Shown: piece after piece, positions 15,819 to 25,485 of the stretch | Layout: each line of letters starts with the position of its first letter | How positions within the stretch are numbered: position 1 is the first letter of the stretch | Assembly: GCA_028817875.1 (NCBI GenBank) | Contig: JAPPOO010000037.1 | Location: 1 to 50,030, forward strand | Length of the DNA: 50,030 nucleotides | Direction: 5' to 3' | Source: Alphaproteobacteria bacterium | GTDB lineage: Bacteria > Pseudomonadota > Alphaproteobacteria > UBA2136 > JAPPOO01 | Position numbers and translations under genes: made by a program | Notes under the pieces: model-generated | The model's input: only the letters and a program-made list of their open reading frames with translations | Told to the model about the DNA's origin: nothing | The model's database searches: none

Positions 15819-16982
15819 ATGTCAAATTTTTTCTTCACAAGTGAAGCCGTAGCACCAGGGCACCCAGACAAAGTTGCAGACCAAATCTCAGACGCCATTT
15901 TAGATGCTTTTTTGCAGAAAGACCCTAACGCGCGTGTTGCTGTAGAAACATTAGTAACAACAAACCACGTAACGCTTGCAGGTGAAGTGCGCAGTACCTT
16001 TACGCCAAATTATGACCGCATTGTACGCCAAACAATTAAAGAGATAGGCTACACAAAGGCGATTCAGTCAGATTTCAATTGCGATGACGTCGTAATAAAT
16101 AACCATATTCATGAACAAGCGTCAGAAATTGCCCAAGGGGTAGACGCAGGCGACCGCAAAAGCGAAGGAGCAGGAGACCAAGGAATAATGTTTGGTTTTG
16201 CAATAGCGGAGACAAATCCTCAGCTGATGCCTGCACCGCTATATTACGCGCATGAATTGCTACGCAAACTACAACAACACCGCCTAAAGGATAATCGCCT
16301 AAGGCCAGATGCCAAATCTCAATTAACATTTGAGTACGAAGACGGAAAGCCAAAAAGGGTACACACTCTGCTGGTTTCCCATCAACACGCGCAGGATTTA
16401 TTAAAAGACGAGCTAACGGATATCGTCCTAAAAACAGCAAAACCGCTATTGGGAAATATGCTAGATGAGCAAACACGTATATTAGTAAACCCAACAGGCT
16501 CATTTGTTTACGGAGGGCCAGCGCAGGATACAGGTTTAACAGGCCGCAAAATCATTGTAGATACCTATGGTGGTATGGCACACCACGGTGGCGGAGCCTT
16601 TAGCGGAAAAGACCCGACAAAGGTAGACCGTTCTGCTGCGTACATTGCACGCTATCTTGCTAAAAATATTGTTGCAGCAAATTTAGCCTACGTATGTGAA
16701 ATTCAATTGTGTTACGCCATTGGCGTACCTGAGCCTTTAGCTATTTACGTTAACACCTTTGGGACGGCAGATGAGGGGATGGACGAAAAGCTATCTCATA
16801 TACTTCCAAAAATAGTAGACTTAACGCCGCGGGGCATACGGACAACCTTAGGTCTAGGTGCACCCATTTACCGTGCAACAGCAGCGGGCTGCCATTTTGG
16901 CCGCGCTCCTGACCACGATGGTGTAGGTACCTACAGTTGGGAAAAAACAGACCTTGTACAGAAAATTCAAGACAGTCTGTAA
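15819..16982 (+). CDS. metK: S-adenosylmethionine synthase MetK
   Basis: Makes S-adenosylmethionine from methionine and ATP in the cytosol, supplying among others the MiaB reaction in this window. The 387-aa protein has all family hallmarks: GHPDKVADQISDAILDAF near the N-terminus, GAGDQGIMFGFA near residue 119, and GGGAFSGKDPTKVDRSAAY in the C-terminal third. The ATG at 15819 follows an A-rich stretch without a clear SD. A GCTAAAAA tract lies 37-45 nt upstream (see findings). In many alphaproteobacteria trmB follows metK; here ftsK follows after 93 bp. Confidence 0.97.
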   Translation: MSNFFFTSEAVAPGHPDKVADQISDAILDAFLQKDPNARVAVETLVTTNHVTLAGEVRSTFTPNYDRIVRQTIKEIGYTKAIQSDFNCDDVVINNHIHEQASEIAQGVDAGDRKSEGAGDQGIMFGFAIAETNPQLMPAPLYYAHELLRKLQQHRLKDNRLRPDAKSQLTFEYEDGKPKRVHTLLVSHQHAQDLLKDELTDIVLKTAKPLLGNMLDEQTRILVNPTGSFVYGGPAQDTGLTGRKIIVDTYGGMAHHGGGAFSGKDPTKVDRSAAYIARYLAKNIVAANLAYVCEIQLCYAIGVPEPLAIYVNTFGTADEGMDEKLSHILPKIVDLTPRGIRTTLGLGAPIYRATAAGCHFGRAPDHDGVGTYSWEKTDLVQKIQDSL

Positions 16983-17075
16983 CCCGTGCTTCCCTTGCCA
17001 CGCAGTAGGAGAGATTTAAAGGAAGTTTCCCACAGCCCATTGCCGTAAAGAGAAGAGTTGTGTACGTTAGGGTAT

Positions 17076-19361
17076 ATGGCTAAACAGACAAGCGGACAAG
17101 TAAGTGACAGAATAAACGAAGGGCTAGGGCTTGCACTCGCCGTTATAGGTGCGTACTTCTTCATGTGTTTGGTAACATTTCATCCTGAAGACCCCTCCGC
17201 AAACAACTCAACCATGGTAGCTCAAGTTTACAACTACGGCGGAACATGGGGAGCCTACTTAGCAGATATACTTGTGATGCAGTTAGGGTTAGCCGCTTAC
17301 GCATTGCCACTACTATGTTTTACATATGCAGTCTCTCTCATTCTGCACCGCCCCTTGCAAGAGTGGTCACTACAAGTCATCACAATACCTATTCTATTAC
17401 TGGCCGTTTGCGCATTACTGCAAATGGTTTCTCCGCTGCCAGATTGGCCATCTCCAAATCCGCTTTACAAAGGGTTTGGCAATGGCGGGCTATTAGGAAA
17501 AATTACCGTGTACTGGTGTGCCCCAAATGTTGGTTGGGTTGGCTGCTACATTTTATTTTTGATGCTCGCTTTTGTAAGTATTTTATGGCTAACGGGAACA
17601 AGCCTGCATGATGTATATCGCGGCATAATGTGGGTAAAACGGGCAGGGCAGTTTACCTTGCAGCTTATTTGGCAAAGGCTAAAACGCATACAGTTTAAAA
17701 AAGCATCTCAGTTTGATTTACCGTTGCAACCAAGGATGCCAAAAGGCAAGCCAAAGGTAGAGCGCCCGATGTTAGAAGTGACAAAACCTGCAACAAGAAG
17801 TGAGCAGGAACGACAAGAAGCACTGCCGTTAGAGCTTACGGAAGGTTTTGCACTGCCGCCGTTACGTTTGCTAGGTGATGCACCACCGCAGGTTTCTGCC
17901 GAGAGTGAGGACGCCTTAACACAAAACGCACGTCGGTTAGAGGCAGAGCTGAAGAATTTTGGTGTAGAGGGAGCTGTTACAAAAATTTGCCCTGGGCCAG
18001 TTATCACAATATACGAATTAGAGCCTGCGGCAGGGGTCAAAACATCCTCTATTGTAAACTTAGCTGATGACTTAGCACGGTCTATGTCTGCCATTGCAGT
18101 GCGGATTGCTCCAATCCCTGGCAGGAATGTAATTGGTATAGAAATGCCAAACCATAATCGGCAGGGGGTCTCGCTAAAAGAACTGCTAGATACAGCAGAC
18201 TTCGAAAGCCACGCAGGTAAGCTAACGGTTGCTATGGGGGTAGATACCGCTGGAAACCCCGTCTACGAAGACATTGCTAAAATGCCTCATGCATTGATTG
18301 CAGGAACAACAGGGTCAGGTAAATCTGTTGCGATGAACGCATTTATTATGAGCTTGCTCTACCGCTTAACGCCAGATCAACTCAAGTTCGTGATGGTTGA
18401 CCCAAAAATGTTGGAACTTTCCATCTACAATGATATTCCACACCTTCTTACGCCTGTGATAACAGACCCGAACAAAGCGGCGTCGGCCTTAAACTGGGTT
18501 GTAAAGGAAATGGAAAATAGGTACCGCCTGATGAGCGAATTAGGCGTGAAAAACCTAGCGAGCTTTAACGCAAAATTTTCAGAGCTACAGGCCGCAGGGG
18601 AAGTACCAACAAGGCTTGTCCAAACAGGGTTTGACGTTCATACAGGTCAACCAATTATGGAAGAGCAATTACTGACAGATAAAATGCTGCCGCACATTGT
18701 TGTTGTGATTGATGAACTGGCCGACTTAATGATGGTGGCGGGTAAACAGGTAGAAATGTACATTGCCCGTTTAACACAAATGGCGCGGGCATCAGGAATT
18801 CACCTATTAGTAGCAACACAGCGGCCAAGTGTGGATGTTGTAACAGGGTTGATTAAAGCGAACATCCCAACGCGGATTTCCTTCAGCGTCGCCTCTAAAA
18901 TTGATAGCCGTACAGTGTTGGATAGTATGGGAGCTGAGCAACTATTAGGCAAAGGGGATATGCTTTTCCTAGCAAATGGGTCAAACACAATTCAGCGGCT
19001 ACACGGGGCGTTTGTTAGCGAGGAAGAGTGTAATGCTGTTGCCAAACATCTAAGAGAGCAAAGTAAACCTCAATACGTAGAAGATATTTTTAAAGCCGCT
19101 GGCGCGGCAAGCGGTGCAAACGGCGGCACAGTAACAGCAAGCGAAGGCGGTGAAGGGGATGAACTATACCAACAAGCTATTGAAGTTATTGCTAAAGAGC
19201 AAAAAGCTAGCACATCCTTCTTACAAAGAAGCTTAAAAATTGGTTACAACCGCGCAGCCGACATTATTGACCGTATGGAGTCGGATGGGTTCATTTCAGC
19301 AGCCAACCACGTTGGAAAAAGAGAAGTTATTTTAAGAAAACCTCCTGAAGAAGGTTATTAA
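17076..19361 (+). CDS. ftsK: DNA translocase FtsK
   Basis: A septum-located DNA pump that clears and resolves chromosomes during division. Four N-terminal membrane segments lie within about residues 20-175, followed by a linker shorter than in E. coli. Then come the alpha/beta motor with Walker A GTTGSGKS and Walker B VVIDELADLMM, and a C-terminal winged-helix gamma domain (ELYQQAIEVIAKEQKASTSFLQRSLKIGYNRAADIIDRMESDGFI) that reads KOPS sites. The ORF track starts at a TTG (17058). The ATG at 17076 (MAKQTSGQ), preceded by AGGG, is preferred and gives 761 aa. lolA, its frequent alphaproteobacterial neighbour, follows after one opposite-strand gene. Confidence 0.96.
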   Translation: MAKQTSGQVSDRINEGLGLALAVIGAYFFMCLVTFHPEDPSANNSTMVAQVYNYGGTWGAYLADILVMQLGLAAYALPLLCFTYAVSLILHRPLQEWSLQVITIPILLLAVCALLQMVSPLPDWPSPNPLYKGFGNGGLLGKITVYWCAPNVGWVGCYILFLMLAFVSILWLTGTSLHDVYRGIMWVKRAGQFTLQLIWQRLKRIQFKKASQFDLPLQPRMPKGKPKVERPMLEVTKPATRSEQERQEALPLELTEGFALPPLRLLGDAPPQVSAESEDALTQNARRLEAELKNFGVEGAVTKICPGPVITIYELEPAAGVKTSSIVNLADDLARSMSAIAVRIAPIPGRNVIGIEMPNHNRQGVSLKELLDTADFESHAGKLTVAMGVDTAGNPVYEDIAKMPHALIAGTTGSGKSVAMNAFIMSLLYRLTPDQLKFVMVDPKMLELSIYNDIPHLLTPVITDPNKAASALNWVVKEMENRYRLMSELGVKNLASFNAKFSELQAAGEVPTRLVQTGFDVHTGQPIMEEQLLTDKMLPHIVVVIDELADLMMVAGKQVEMYIARLTQMARASGIHLLVATQRPSVDVVTGLIKANIPTRISFSVASKIDSRTVLDSMGAEQLLGKGDMLFLANGSNTIQRLHGAFVSEEECNAVAKHLREQSKPQYVEDIFKAAGAASGANGGTVTASEGGEGDELYQQAIEVIAKEQKASTSFLQRSLKIGYNRAADIIDRMESDGFISAANHVGKREVILRKPPEEGY

Positions 19362-19373
19362 AAAAACTAAAAC

Positions 19374-20027
19374 TTATTCCAAATTTTTCGTAATAAAATC
19401 AGCAATGTGTTGAATACCCTCTTGGTTAATACCATGGCCAAGGTTAGGTAGAAGGTTATATTGAACGGAAAACCCAGCGTCCGTAAAAACCTGATTTGCC
19501 TGAACTGTCGCATCAGCTGGTACAACATCATCTTCCGTACCATGAAGCAATAAAACAGGTGTATCTGTTGATACACCATTGGAAATATGTTCGGGCCACA
19601 TCAAAGCGGTAGAGTGCCCAATTAAACCTGCAGCAGGCATACCCCAATGGGGAACATTATGTAGCGCAACCATACCACCCTGAGAGAAACCTAAAACAAA
19701 GACTTGGCTCCAGTTGAGCTTTAGCTCAGAAATAACTTCTTTTTCAATATAAGCTTTAAGTTCGGTGCCAGCGTTTTCTATGCCGGGTTTGTCACGGAAA
19801 GTCCAATTATTGTCGCTAAACCATTGGTAACCTTGGCCAAACGGCGTTGGCTGTAAGGCGTTAGGTGAAAAATAAGCCACATGTTGTTGGTAAGCGGTAG
19901 GAAGCGCAGCGTCCAACATAGGCGCAAGGGAGATAAGGTCTTGCCCATCACTTCCAAATCCATGGAGCAGGATTATGGCAGCTTTAAGCGTTGTACTATC
20001 AGGAATAATAAAAGGGCCTGTTAACAT
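19374..20027 (-). CDS. Alpha/beta-hydrolase, phospholipase/carboxylesterase family
   Basis: A cytoplasmic serine hydrolase of the Abhydrolase_2 (carboxylesterase/acyl-protein-thioesterase-like) family, 217 aa. The fold is complete: HGFGSDGQDL at the oxyanion strand, the nucleophile Ser in GFSQGG (about residue 114), Asp in LLHGTEDDVVP (about 167) and His in NLGHG (about 199). The exact substrate cannot be read from sequence; short-chain esters or lysophospholipids are usual for the family. The ATG at 20027 has AAGAGAGA upstream. It is inserted on the minus strand between ftsK and lolA. Its start codon shares an ACATGT palindrome with a possible earlier lolA start. Confidence 0.88.
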   Translation of the reverse strand: MLTGPFIIPDSTTLKAAIILLHGFGSDGQDLISLAPMLDAALPTAYQQHVAYFSPNALQPTPFGQGYQWFSDNNWTFRDKPGIENAGTELKAYIEKEVISELKLNWSQVFVLGFSQGGMVALHNVPHWGMPAAGLIGHSTALMWPEHISNGVSTDTPVLLLHGTEDDVVPADATVQANQVFTDAGFSVQYNLLPNLGHGINQEGIQHIADFITKNLE

Positions 20028-20064
20028 GTATCTCTCTTCTTTCTTTTATGCTACGTTCAGCCTC

Positions 20065-20691
20065 ATGCAATTTATAGCTAAAATCATTTTCTTTTGGGTA
20101 TGCGCAATATTTTTCATTGCCTCCGCCAAAGCCGAAACAACTGACCCGATGGTGCAACGGGTAGAAAATTATTTCAATAATCTTTCAACCTATCAGGCTT
20201 ATTTTAGGCAAGTGAACGAAACACAAGGGCTTGTGCAAGAAGGGAATTTTTACTTAAAACGCCCACGGCAATTTTTATGGCAATACCAAGCGCCGCATAA
20301 GCAAAAAGTTGTTTCAACAGGCAGCAGAATGTTTTACGTAGATGAAGAAAGCCAGCAAGTAACGCAACTTCCTCTTAATTCAGGTTTGGCAGCAGTATTA
20401 ACGCAAAAAAAAATGGCATTTAAAGAAAGTAAACTCCAACTTCTGCAAAGTGAAAAAAGTACCAACGGTTTTGGTGTAACATTCCAGTTGCCTGAAGAAG
20501 ACGGTTTGCAAGGCGGAACAATGACGCTACGTTTTCAAGAAAACCCCTTGCAATTAGCACAAATGGTCACCACAACTCCATTAGGGCAAAAAACATTGAT
20601 TGATTTCTACGATGTGGTACAAGGTCAACCTCTAACAGCAGGTCTATTTGACTACACACCGCCGCAGGAAGAAATTATTTTCGGAAATTAG
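20065..20691 (+). CDS. lolA: Outer-membrane lipoprotein carrier protein LolA
   Basis: A periplasmic chaperone that carries lipoproteins from LolCDE to the outer membrane; it works downstream of Lnt, also in this window. The ATG at 20065 gives a standard signal peptide, MQFIAKIIFFWVCAIFFIASAKA, then a mature protein with the LolA pattern (VQRVENYFNNLSTYQAYFRQ...GNFYLKRPRQFLWQYQAPHKQKVVSTGSRMFYVDEESQQV). An upstream in-frame ATG at 20026 has a better SD (AAAAGGG) but would lengthen the signal region to 36 residues and start inside the divergent hydrolase gene, so the start is uncertain. The ftsK-lolA pairing is typical of alphaproteobacteria. Confidence 0.92.
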   Translation: MQFIAKIIFFWVCAIFFIASAKAETTDPMVQRVENYFNNLSTYQAYFRQVNETQGLVQEGNFYLKRPRQFLWQYQAPHKQKVVSTGSRMFYVDEESQQVTQLPLNSGLAAVLTQKKMAFKESKLQLLQSEKSTNGFGVTFQLPEEDGLQGGTMTLRFQENPLQLAQMVTTTPLGQKTLIDFYDVVQGQPLTAGLFDYTPPQEEIIFGN

Positions 20692-20706
20692 ATAAAGGGG
20701 ATATTT

Positions 20707-22212
20707 ATGAACTTTCCTAAACCACAAGCAGATTTAAAACCAAACACAGTAAGCTACGAGCAACTACCACTTGTGAAGCCAACAGGTTTCAGAGAATATG
20801 ATGCACGCTGGCTGTTTGAAAAAGAAATCAATTTACAAGGTATTCAAGCTGTCGGCTTAGGGATGGCAACACTCTTTCGTCGCAAAGGTGTACCAGTACG
20901 CCTTGTTGTAGGGCATGACTTCCGCTCTTACTCCAGCTCCATTAAAATGGCGCTAACAAGCGGTTTACTAGCAGGTGGAGCCGAGGTTTTCGATATCGGG
21001 CTTGCCTTATCACCAATGGCTTATTTTGCTCAGTTTGAGTTGGATGTAGAAGGCGTTGCCATGGTAACTGCTAGCCATAACGATAATGGTTGGACGGGAA
21101 TCAAAATGGGTATGCAACGGCCTGTTACATTTGGTCCAGACGAAATGAGCGCCTTAAAAGAAATCGTTCTAAATGGTGATTTTGATGAGCCAACAACCAC
21201 GGGCAAATATCACTACGTAACAGATATGGCTGAAAGATACGCCGCTGACCTAACTAAATCAGTCAGCCTAAAGCGCAAACTAAAAGTTGTTTGTGCGTGT
21301 GGAAATGGGACTGCAGGTGCGTTTTCACCCGATGTACTAAGGCGTGCAGGGTGTGAAGTTGTTGAACTTAACTGCGACCTAGACCACACATTCCCAAACC
21401 ACAATCCAAATCCAGAAGATATGAAGATGCTTCATGCTGTGCGTGATGCTGTACTAGAGCATAAGGCCGATATTGGATTAGCCTTCGATGGTGATGGTGA
21501 CCGCTGCGGTGTTGTTGATAACGAAGGTGAAGAACTTTTTGCTGATAAAGTGGGTGTACTTCTCGCACGGGATTTATCTGCCCAAAACGAAAACAGCACG
21601 TTCGTAGTTGATGTTAAGTCGACAGGGCTATTTTTAACAGACCCAATTCTGCAAGAAAATGGCGCTAAAACAACGTATTGGAAAACAGGTCACTCCTACA
21701 TCAAGCGTTACTGTAGTGATAACAATGCGTTGGCAGGCTTTGAAAAAAGCGGACACTTTTTCTTCAATGCGCCTGTTGGCCGTGGATATGATGATGCCCT
21801 TGTAACAGCCCTGGCCGTTTGCAATATGTTGGAAAGAAATTCTGACAAAACAATGGCCGATTTAAGAAGAAGTCTGCCAAAAACATGGCAATCTCCATCA
21901 ATGGCGCCAAAATGTGCCGATGAAGAAAAATACGGCGTAATTGACAGAGCCGTAAGCCACTTTAGCAAAATAGCTGAATCTGGCGCGTCAATTGCTGGTC
22001 AAAAAGTGAAAGAAGCCATTACTGTAAATGGTATCCGTTTGGTGTTAGAAGATGGCACGTGGGGGCTTGTACGAGCATCCTCCAACAAACCTGAGCTAGT
22101 TGTAGTGGTGGAAAGCCCAACTTCTGAAGAAAACATGCGTGCGATTTTCAGTGAAATTGATGGCTTTTTGTCTCAACAGCCAGAAGTTGGTGAGTACAAC
22201 CAAAAAATATAG
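20707..22212 (+). CDS. Phosphomannomutase/phosphoglucomutase
   Basis: An alpha-D-phosphohexomutase interconverting hexose 1- and 6-phosphates for envelope polysaccharide synthesis; cytoplasmic, 501 aa. The phosphoserine loop VTASHNDNGWTG (about residue 120), metal-binding DGDGDRCG, sugar-binding EKSGHFFF and a C-terminal phosphate-binding region (VRASSNKPELVVVVES) are all present. AAGGGGAT lies upstream of the ATG. It starts 15 bp after lolA and ends 43 bp before tsaE, an order common in alphaproteobacteria. Whether mannose or glucose phosphate is preferred cannot be decided here, so I give no symbol. Confidence 0.92.
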   Translation: MNFPKPQADLKPNTVSYEQLPLVKPTGFREYDARWLFEKEINLQGIQAVGLGMATLFRRKGVPVRLVVGHDFRSYSSSIKMALTSGLLAGGAEVFDIGLALSPMAYFAQFELDVEGVAMVTASHNDNGWTGIKMGMQRPVTFGPDEMSALKEIVLNGDFDEPTTTGKYHYVTDMAERYAADLTKSVSLKRKLKVVCACGNGTAGAFSPDVLRRAGCEVVELNCDLDHTFPNHNPNPEDMKMLHAVRDAVLEHKADIGLAFDGDGDRCGVVDNEGEELFADKVGVLLARDLSAQNENSTFVVDVKSTGLFLTDPILQENGAKTTYWKTGHSYIKRYCSDNNALAGFEKSGHFFFNAPVGRGYDDALVTALAVCNMLERNSDKTMADLRRSLPKTWQSPSMAPKCADEEKYGVIDRAVSHFSKIAESGASIAGQKVKEAITVNGIRLVLEDGTWGLVRASSNKPELVVVVESPTSEENMRAIFSEIDGFLSQQPEVGEYNQKI

Positions 22213-22255
22213 TTCAAAGTAGGCGAAAAGCGTCCTCTGCGTTACACTGCTGCCT

Positions 22256-22729
22256 ATGGGGAAATTTGAATGCAACTTACCAAATGAAGCAGCAACAGTA
22301 CAGCTAGCAGAACGTCTGGCAGATACTGTACAAGCGGGGGATGTAATTCGTCTAGAAGGTGATTTAGGCGCGGGCAAATCAACATTTGCACGCGCTTTTA
22401 TTCGTGCAATGGGCACGCAAAGCCAACATATACCCAGCCCAACCTACACAATTATGCAGGTTTATGACGATACAAAACTACCCGTAGCCCACCTAGATTG
22501 CTATAGGCTGGATGACCCGGAAGAGCTCGCCTTTTTAGGGCTAGAAGATTATTTGCAAACAGGTATCGTTATGGCCGAGTGGCCGCCAGCACCGTTACAA
22601 CACACAGAAAAAACAGCAGGAACCTTAACAATCCAACTGGGTATTGTTGAATCAGGCCGTTCAGCAAACTTTTCTGTAATAGGCACATGGGAGGATCGTC
22701 TACCCGCGTTGGAAATTATATGTCGGTAG
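22256..22729 (+). CDS. tsaE: tRNA threonylcarbamoyladenosine biosynthesis ATPase TsaE
   Basis: The ATPase of the TsaBDE complex that makes t6A37 in ANN-decoding tRNAs; cytoplasmic. The 157-aa protein shows Walker A EGDLGAGKST (about residue 37), the family motif SPTYTIMQVY and HLDCYRLDDPEELAFLGLEDY, then VMAEWPP. Length and motif order are normal. It lies between the phosphohexomutase and addB and overlaps the likely addB start by 10 nt. In many alphaproteobacteria the amgK and murU recycling genes lie between tsaE and addB; they are not here. Confidence 0.95.
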   Translation: MGKFECNLPNEAATVQLAERLADTVQAGDVIRLEGDLGAGKSTFARAFIRAMGTQSQHIPSPTYTIMQVYDDTKLPVAHLDCYRLDDPEELAFLGLEDYLQTGIVMAEWPPAPLQHTEKTAGTLTIQLGIVESGRSANFSVIGTWEDRLPALEIICR

Positions 22730-25485
22730 CTTGTATACCTTCAAAGTACCCTTTTATGCAAACGGTGGCGCAGAAGCTACTAAAAACGGTAAAAGAACCT
22801 ATAGAACTAGCGGAAACAACCATATGGGTACCCGCACCACGTCAAGGGCAGGTGCTAGCCCAACTTTTACAAAATGCTGTTGGTAGCTCGGTTATTCTTC
22901 CTAAAATTCTACCGCTTCAACTCAAAGAAGAAATACCCGAAACACTAAAAACTGAAGAAGACCAAAAAGGCGAAGCAAGCAGTACAGTCAGGCAAATGGT
23001 GCTGACCCGCTTACTATGTAAGCGAGATAAAAACCTGCAATACCAACAAGCGTGGGATCAAGCAAAGCAACTGGCCAGTGTGTTAGATGAACTCACGTCT
23101 CACGGTATTGAAAAAGAAAAACTGGAAGAGCTTGTAAGTGGTTCTTTAGCCCAACACTGGCAACTGAATTTGGACTTTTTAAATATCGTGTTAGAAGCAT
23201 GGCCTGCTTGGCTAGATGAGAATAACTTAATAGACTCAAAACAAGCGCAAAGGCACCGCCTGCAAAAATTAGCAAACTACTATAAAATAGAGGGAAAAAG
23301 TACAACCGTATGGGCGGTTGGATTTGCTGATACAACCCCCAGCGGCCTAGCAGTGTTAAAAGCGATTGCTCAAATGCCAAACGGGTACGTTGTGCTACCA
23401 AGCTATAATGGTACAGAAAGAAAAGACATTTCCACCACTCACCCTCAGTACCAAGTACAAAAATTAGCCCGCCAAATAACTGATGAGAACATTATAGTTT
23501 GGGAAGGAAAAACAACGCACAAAACTAACGTAACAACCGTTGAAACCCAAACGTTACAAAGGGAAGCAGCAATAATTGCACTAATAATGCGAGAAGCATG
23601 GGAAGAGCAAAAAACATGCGCTCTTGTAACGCCTGACCGCCTGATTGCAGAGCGCGTAAAAGCTGAATTGTCAAGGTGGAAGCTAATAGCGGACGACTCC
23701 GCAGGTCAGCCGTTATCAGAAAGCGACTGGGGAAAGTTACTCATACAAATTTCCCAAGTGGCAGCAAGCCGCTTTAACCCCATCCAACTGGCTGATTTAT
23801 TAAGTAATTTTTTAGTTTCAGAGGTAATACCCCCCACAAGTGCAACCATATTCACAAATACATTATTGCGCGGAATTCAGCCTGAACCAGGGCTTTCAGG
23901 GCTACGTAAAAGCTGGCAAAAAAAGGTGAAAAAAGGTGAAAAAAGAGCAAATTTAGACCTTTCTGACACTATTTTGAACGCAATTGCGCAAAGTTTTCAG
24001 CCACTCACACAAATTCAGGATGCATCCTTCAAAGAATACCTAGAAACACTGCTAGAAACGGCAACAACCCTAACACAGCAGCCAGTACCAGAAGAAATTG
24101 AAACGGCCATAACCGAATGGCAGGAAGAATCAGAAGAAGCAGGAAAGTTCAATTTACAAGCTGCGTCTGATGCTCTCCAAGCGTTGCTCGCGCAGGAGGT
24201 GACACGCGCACCTGCGGTGACGGACAGGCTATTCATTTGGGGGCCGTTGGAATCCCGCCTCCAGCAGGTTGACCGTGTCATCCTTGCTGGCCTGAATGAA
24301 GGGACTTGGCCAAATCAACCAAGCCCTGATGCATGGTTGAACCGTGCCATGAGGGAACAGTTAGGTTTGCCGGATGCCGAGCGCACCATAGGGCTCGCTG
24401 CGCACGATGTATCAAGCCTAATGCACCTGCCTAAAGTATTCCTAACCCGCAGCAAGTTAGTGGACGGAGAAGAAACAACAGGGTCTCGTTTTATCAAACG
24501 TTGGGAAGTCGAAGCTGGAGAAGCTGCTGTTCAGCAGGCAAAGCAACAAGGGCTTAAATGGCAAAGTTGGGCGGAAAGGCTGGAGGAAGAAGGCAGAGCA
24601 AGTACACTGGAATCAGTAGACGGCAAACCGCCGTTGCCACTCAGGCCAAAGCGTTGGTCAGCATCCGCTGTAGGGCAACTCATGAGCTGCCCCTACCAAT
24701 TTTTTGCAGAAAAAGTGCTCATATTGCCAGAAATCGAAAGCTTTTTAGAAATACCAGAAGCGCGGGAGCGCGGCCAATTGGTTCACACATGGCTACAGGC
24801 GTTTTTTGAACAAATAGAAGAGCTGCCGCCGCCTTTTACAGAAACGGTAACAGAGAAAAACAAGCAAGAAGCCTTAAGCAAATTACAGGAGTTAGCGGAA
24901 GCGGTCTGTGAAGATTTAGCGCCTGCCGTTAAAGCCATATGGTTCCCACGTTTAATGAAGCTGGCGCCCGATTTGGTAAACCATTTTGCGCAAATGGCGC
25001 AGCAAGGTGAAGAAGTGCATAAGTTGGAACAAAAAGCTGAGGCCGAGCTAAATGGCATCACCTTTCATGCGCGGGCAGACCGTATTGACAACAGTCCTCA
25101 AGGCGTTTGGATTGTTGACTACAAAACAGGTGAGCCACCCCAAGCGAAAGATGTTGCCTTGGGGCGTAAGCCTCAGCTAGCGGTGGAAGCGTGGCTGCAA
25201 CAAAAACAAAAGTATGTACCAAATGCGGTGCTGGCAGGCGTGAGTGTATGGCATATCCCCGCAGGGGGAACAAAGCCCGTAACAGTATCACGCTACGATG
25301 ATGAGGCCTTGGCCCAAAAGGTTGAAAACTGGCAAGCAGAGTTAATCGCAGGGTTAGAAAAATTGGTTTCCCATTATCAAAATCCGGAAGGCACATACGC
25401 AGCAGTCCCCGGCAGCGCTTGTACATACTGTGTTTACGCCGGCGTCTGCCGTAAAGCCGAGTGGGCAGCAGAAGGGGCAGGGTAA
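22720..25485 (+). CDS. addB: Double-strand break repair protein AddB
   Basis: The second subunit of the AddAB helicase-nuclease that processes DNA ends for RecA, the alphaproteobacterial counterpart of RecBCD. An inactivated UvrD-like region fills the first two thirds (ending RVILAGLNEGTWPNQPSPDAWLNRAMREQLGLP). A C-terminal nuclease follows, with the PD-(D/E)XK signature WIVDYKTGEP and cluster cysteines at SCPYQFF and CTYCVYAGVC. I use the ATG at 22720 (MSVACIPSK), 921 aa; the track starts 11 codons earlier, deeper inside tsaE. The stop codon overlaps the addA start (TAATG). A 10-bp tandem A-rich repeat near 23920 encodes KKVKKGEK and could be a slippage site. Confidence 0.93.
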   Translation: MSVACIPSKYPFMQTVAQKLLKTVKEPIELAETTIWVPAPRQGQVLAQLLQNAVGSSVILPKILPLQLKEEIPETLKTEEDQKGEASSTVRQMVLTRLLCKRDKNLQYQQAWDQAKQLASVLDELTSHGIEKEKLEELVSGSLAQHWQLNLDFLNIVLEAWPAWLDENNLIDSKQAQRHRLQKLANYYKIEGKSTTVWAVGFADTTPSGLAVLKAIAQMPNGYVVLPSYNGTERKDISTTHPQYQVQKLARQITDENIIVWEGKTTHKTNVTTVETQTLQREAAIIALIMREAWEEQKTCALVTPDRLIAERVKAELSRWKLIADDSAGQPLSESDWGKLLIQISQVAASRFNPIQLADLLSNFLVSEVIPPTSATIFTNTLLRGIQPEPGLSGLRKSWQKKVKKGEKRANLDLSDTILNAIAQSFQPLTQIQDASFKEYLETLLETATTLTQQPVPEEIETAITEWQEESEEAGKFNLQAASDALQALLAQEVTRAPAVTDRLFIWGPLESRLQQVDRVILAGLNEGTWPNQPSPDAWLNRAMREQLGLPDAERTIGLAAHDVSSLMHLPKVFLTRSKLVDGEETTGSRFIKRWEVEAGEAAVQQAKQQGLKWQSWAERLEEEGRASTLESVDGKPPLPLRPKRWSASAVGQLMSCPYQFFAEKVLILPEIESFLEIPEARERGQLVHTWLQAFFEQIEELPPPFTETVTEKNKQEALSKLQELAEAVCEDLAPAVKAIWFPRLMKLAPDLVNHFAQMAQQGEEVHKLEQKAEAELNGITFHARADRIDNSPQGVWIVDYKTGEPPQAKDVALGRKPQLAVEAWLQQKQKYVPNAVLAGVSVWHIPAGGTKPVTVSRYDDEALAQKVENWQAELIAGLEKLVSHYQNPEGTYAAVPGSACTYCVYAGVCRKAEWAAEGAG

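Noticed and set aside
15697-15825. N-terminal 43-residue extension of YbeY
   Set aside because: It would overlap the metK start and add a hydrophobic leader not expected for a cytoplasmic nuclease; the ATG at 15696 gives normal length.
23925-23950. A-rich tandem repeat in addB as a programmed frameshift site
   Set aside because: The frame continues normally across it and the protein is full length; only a possible slippage site.
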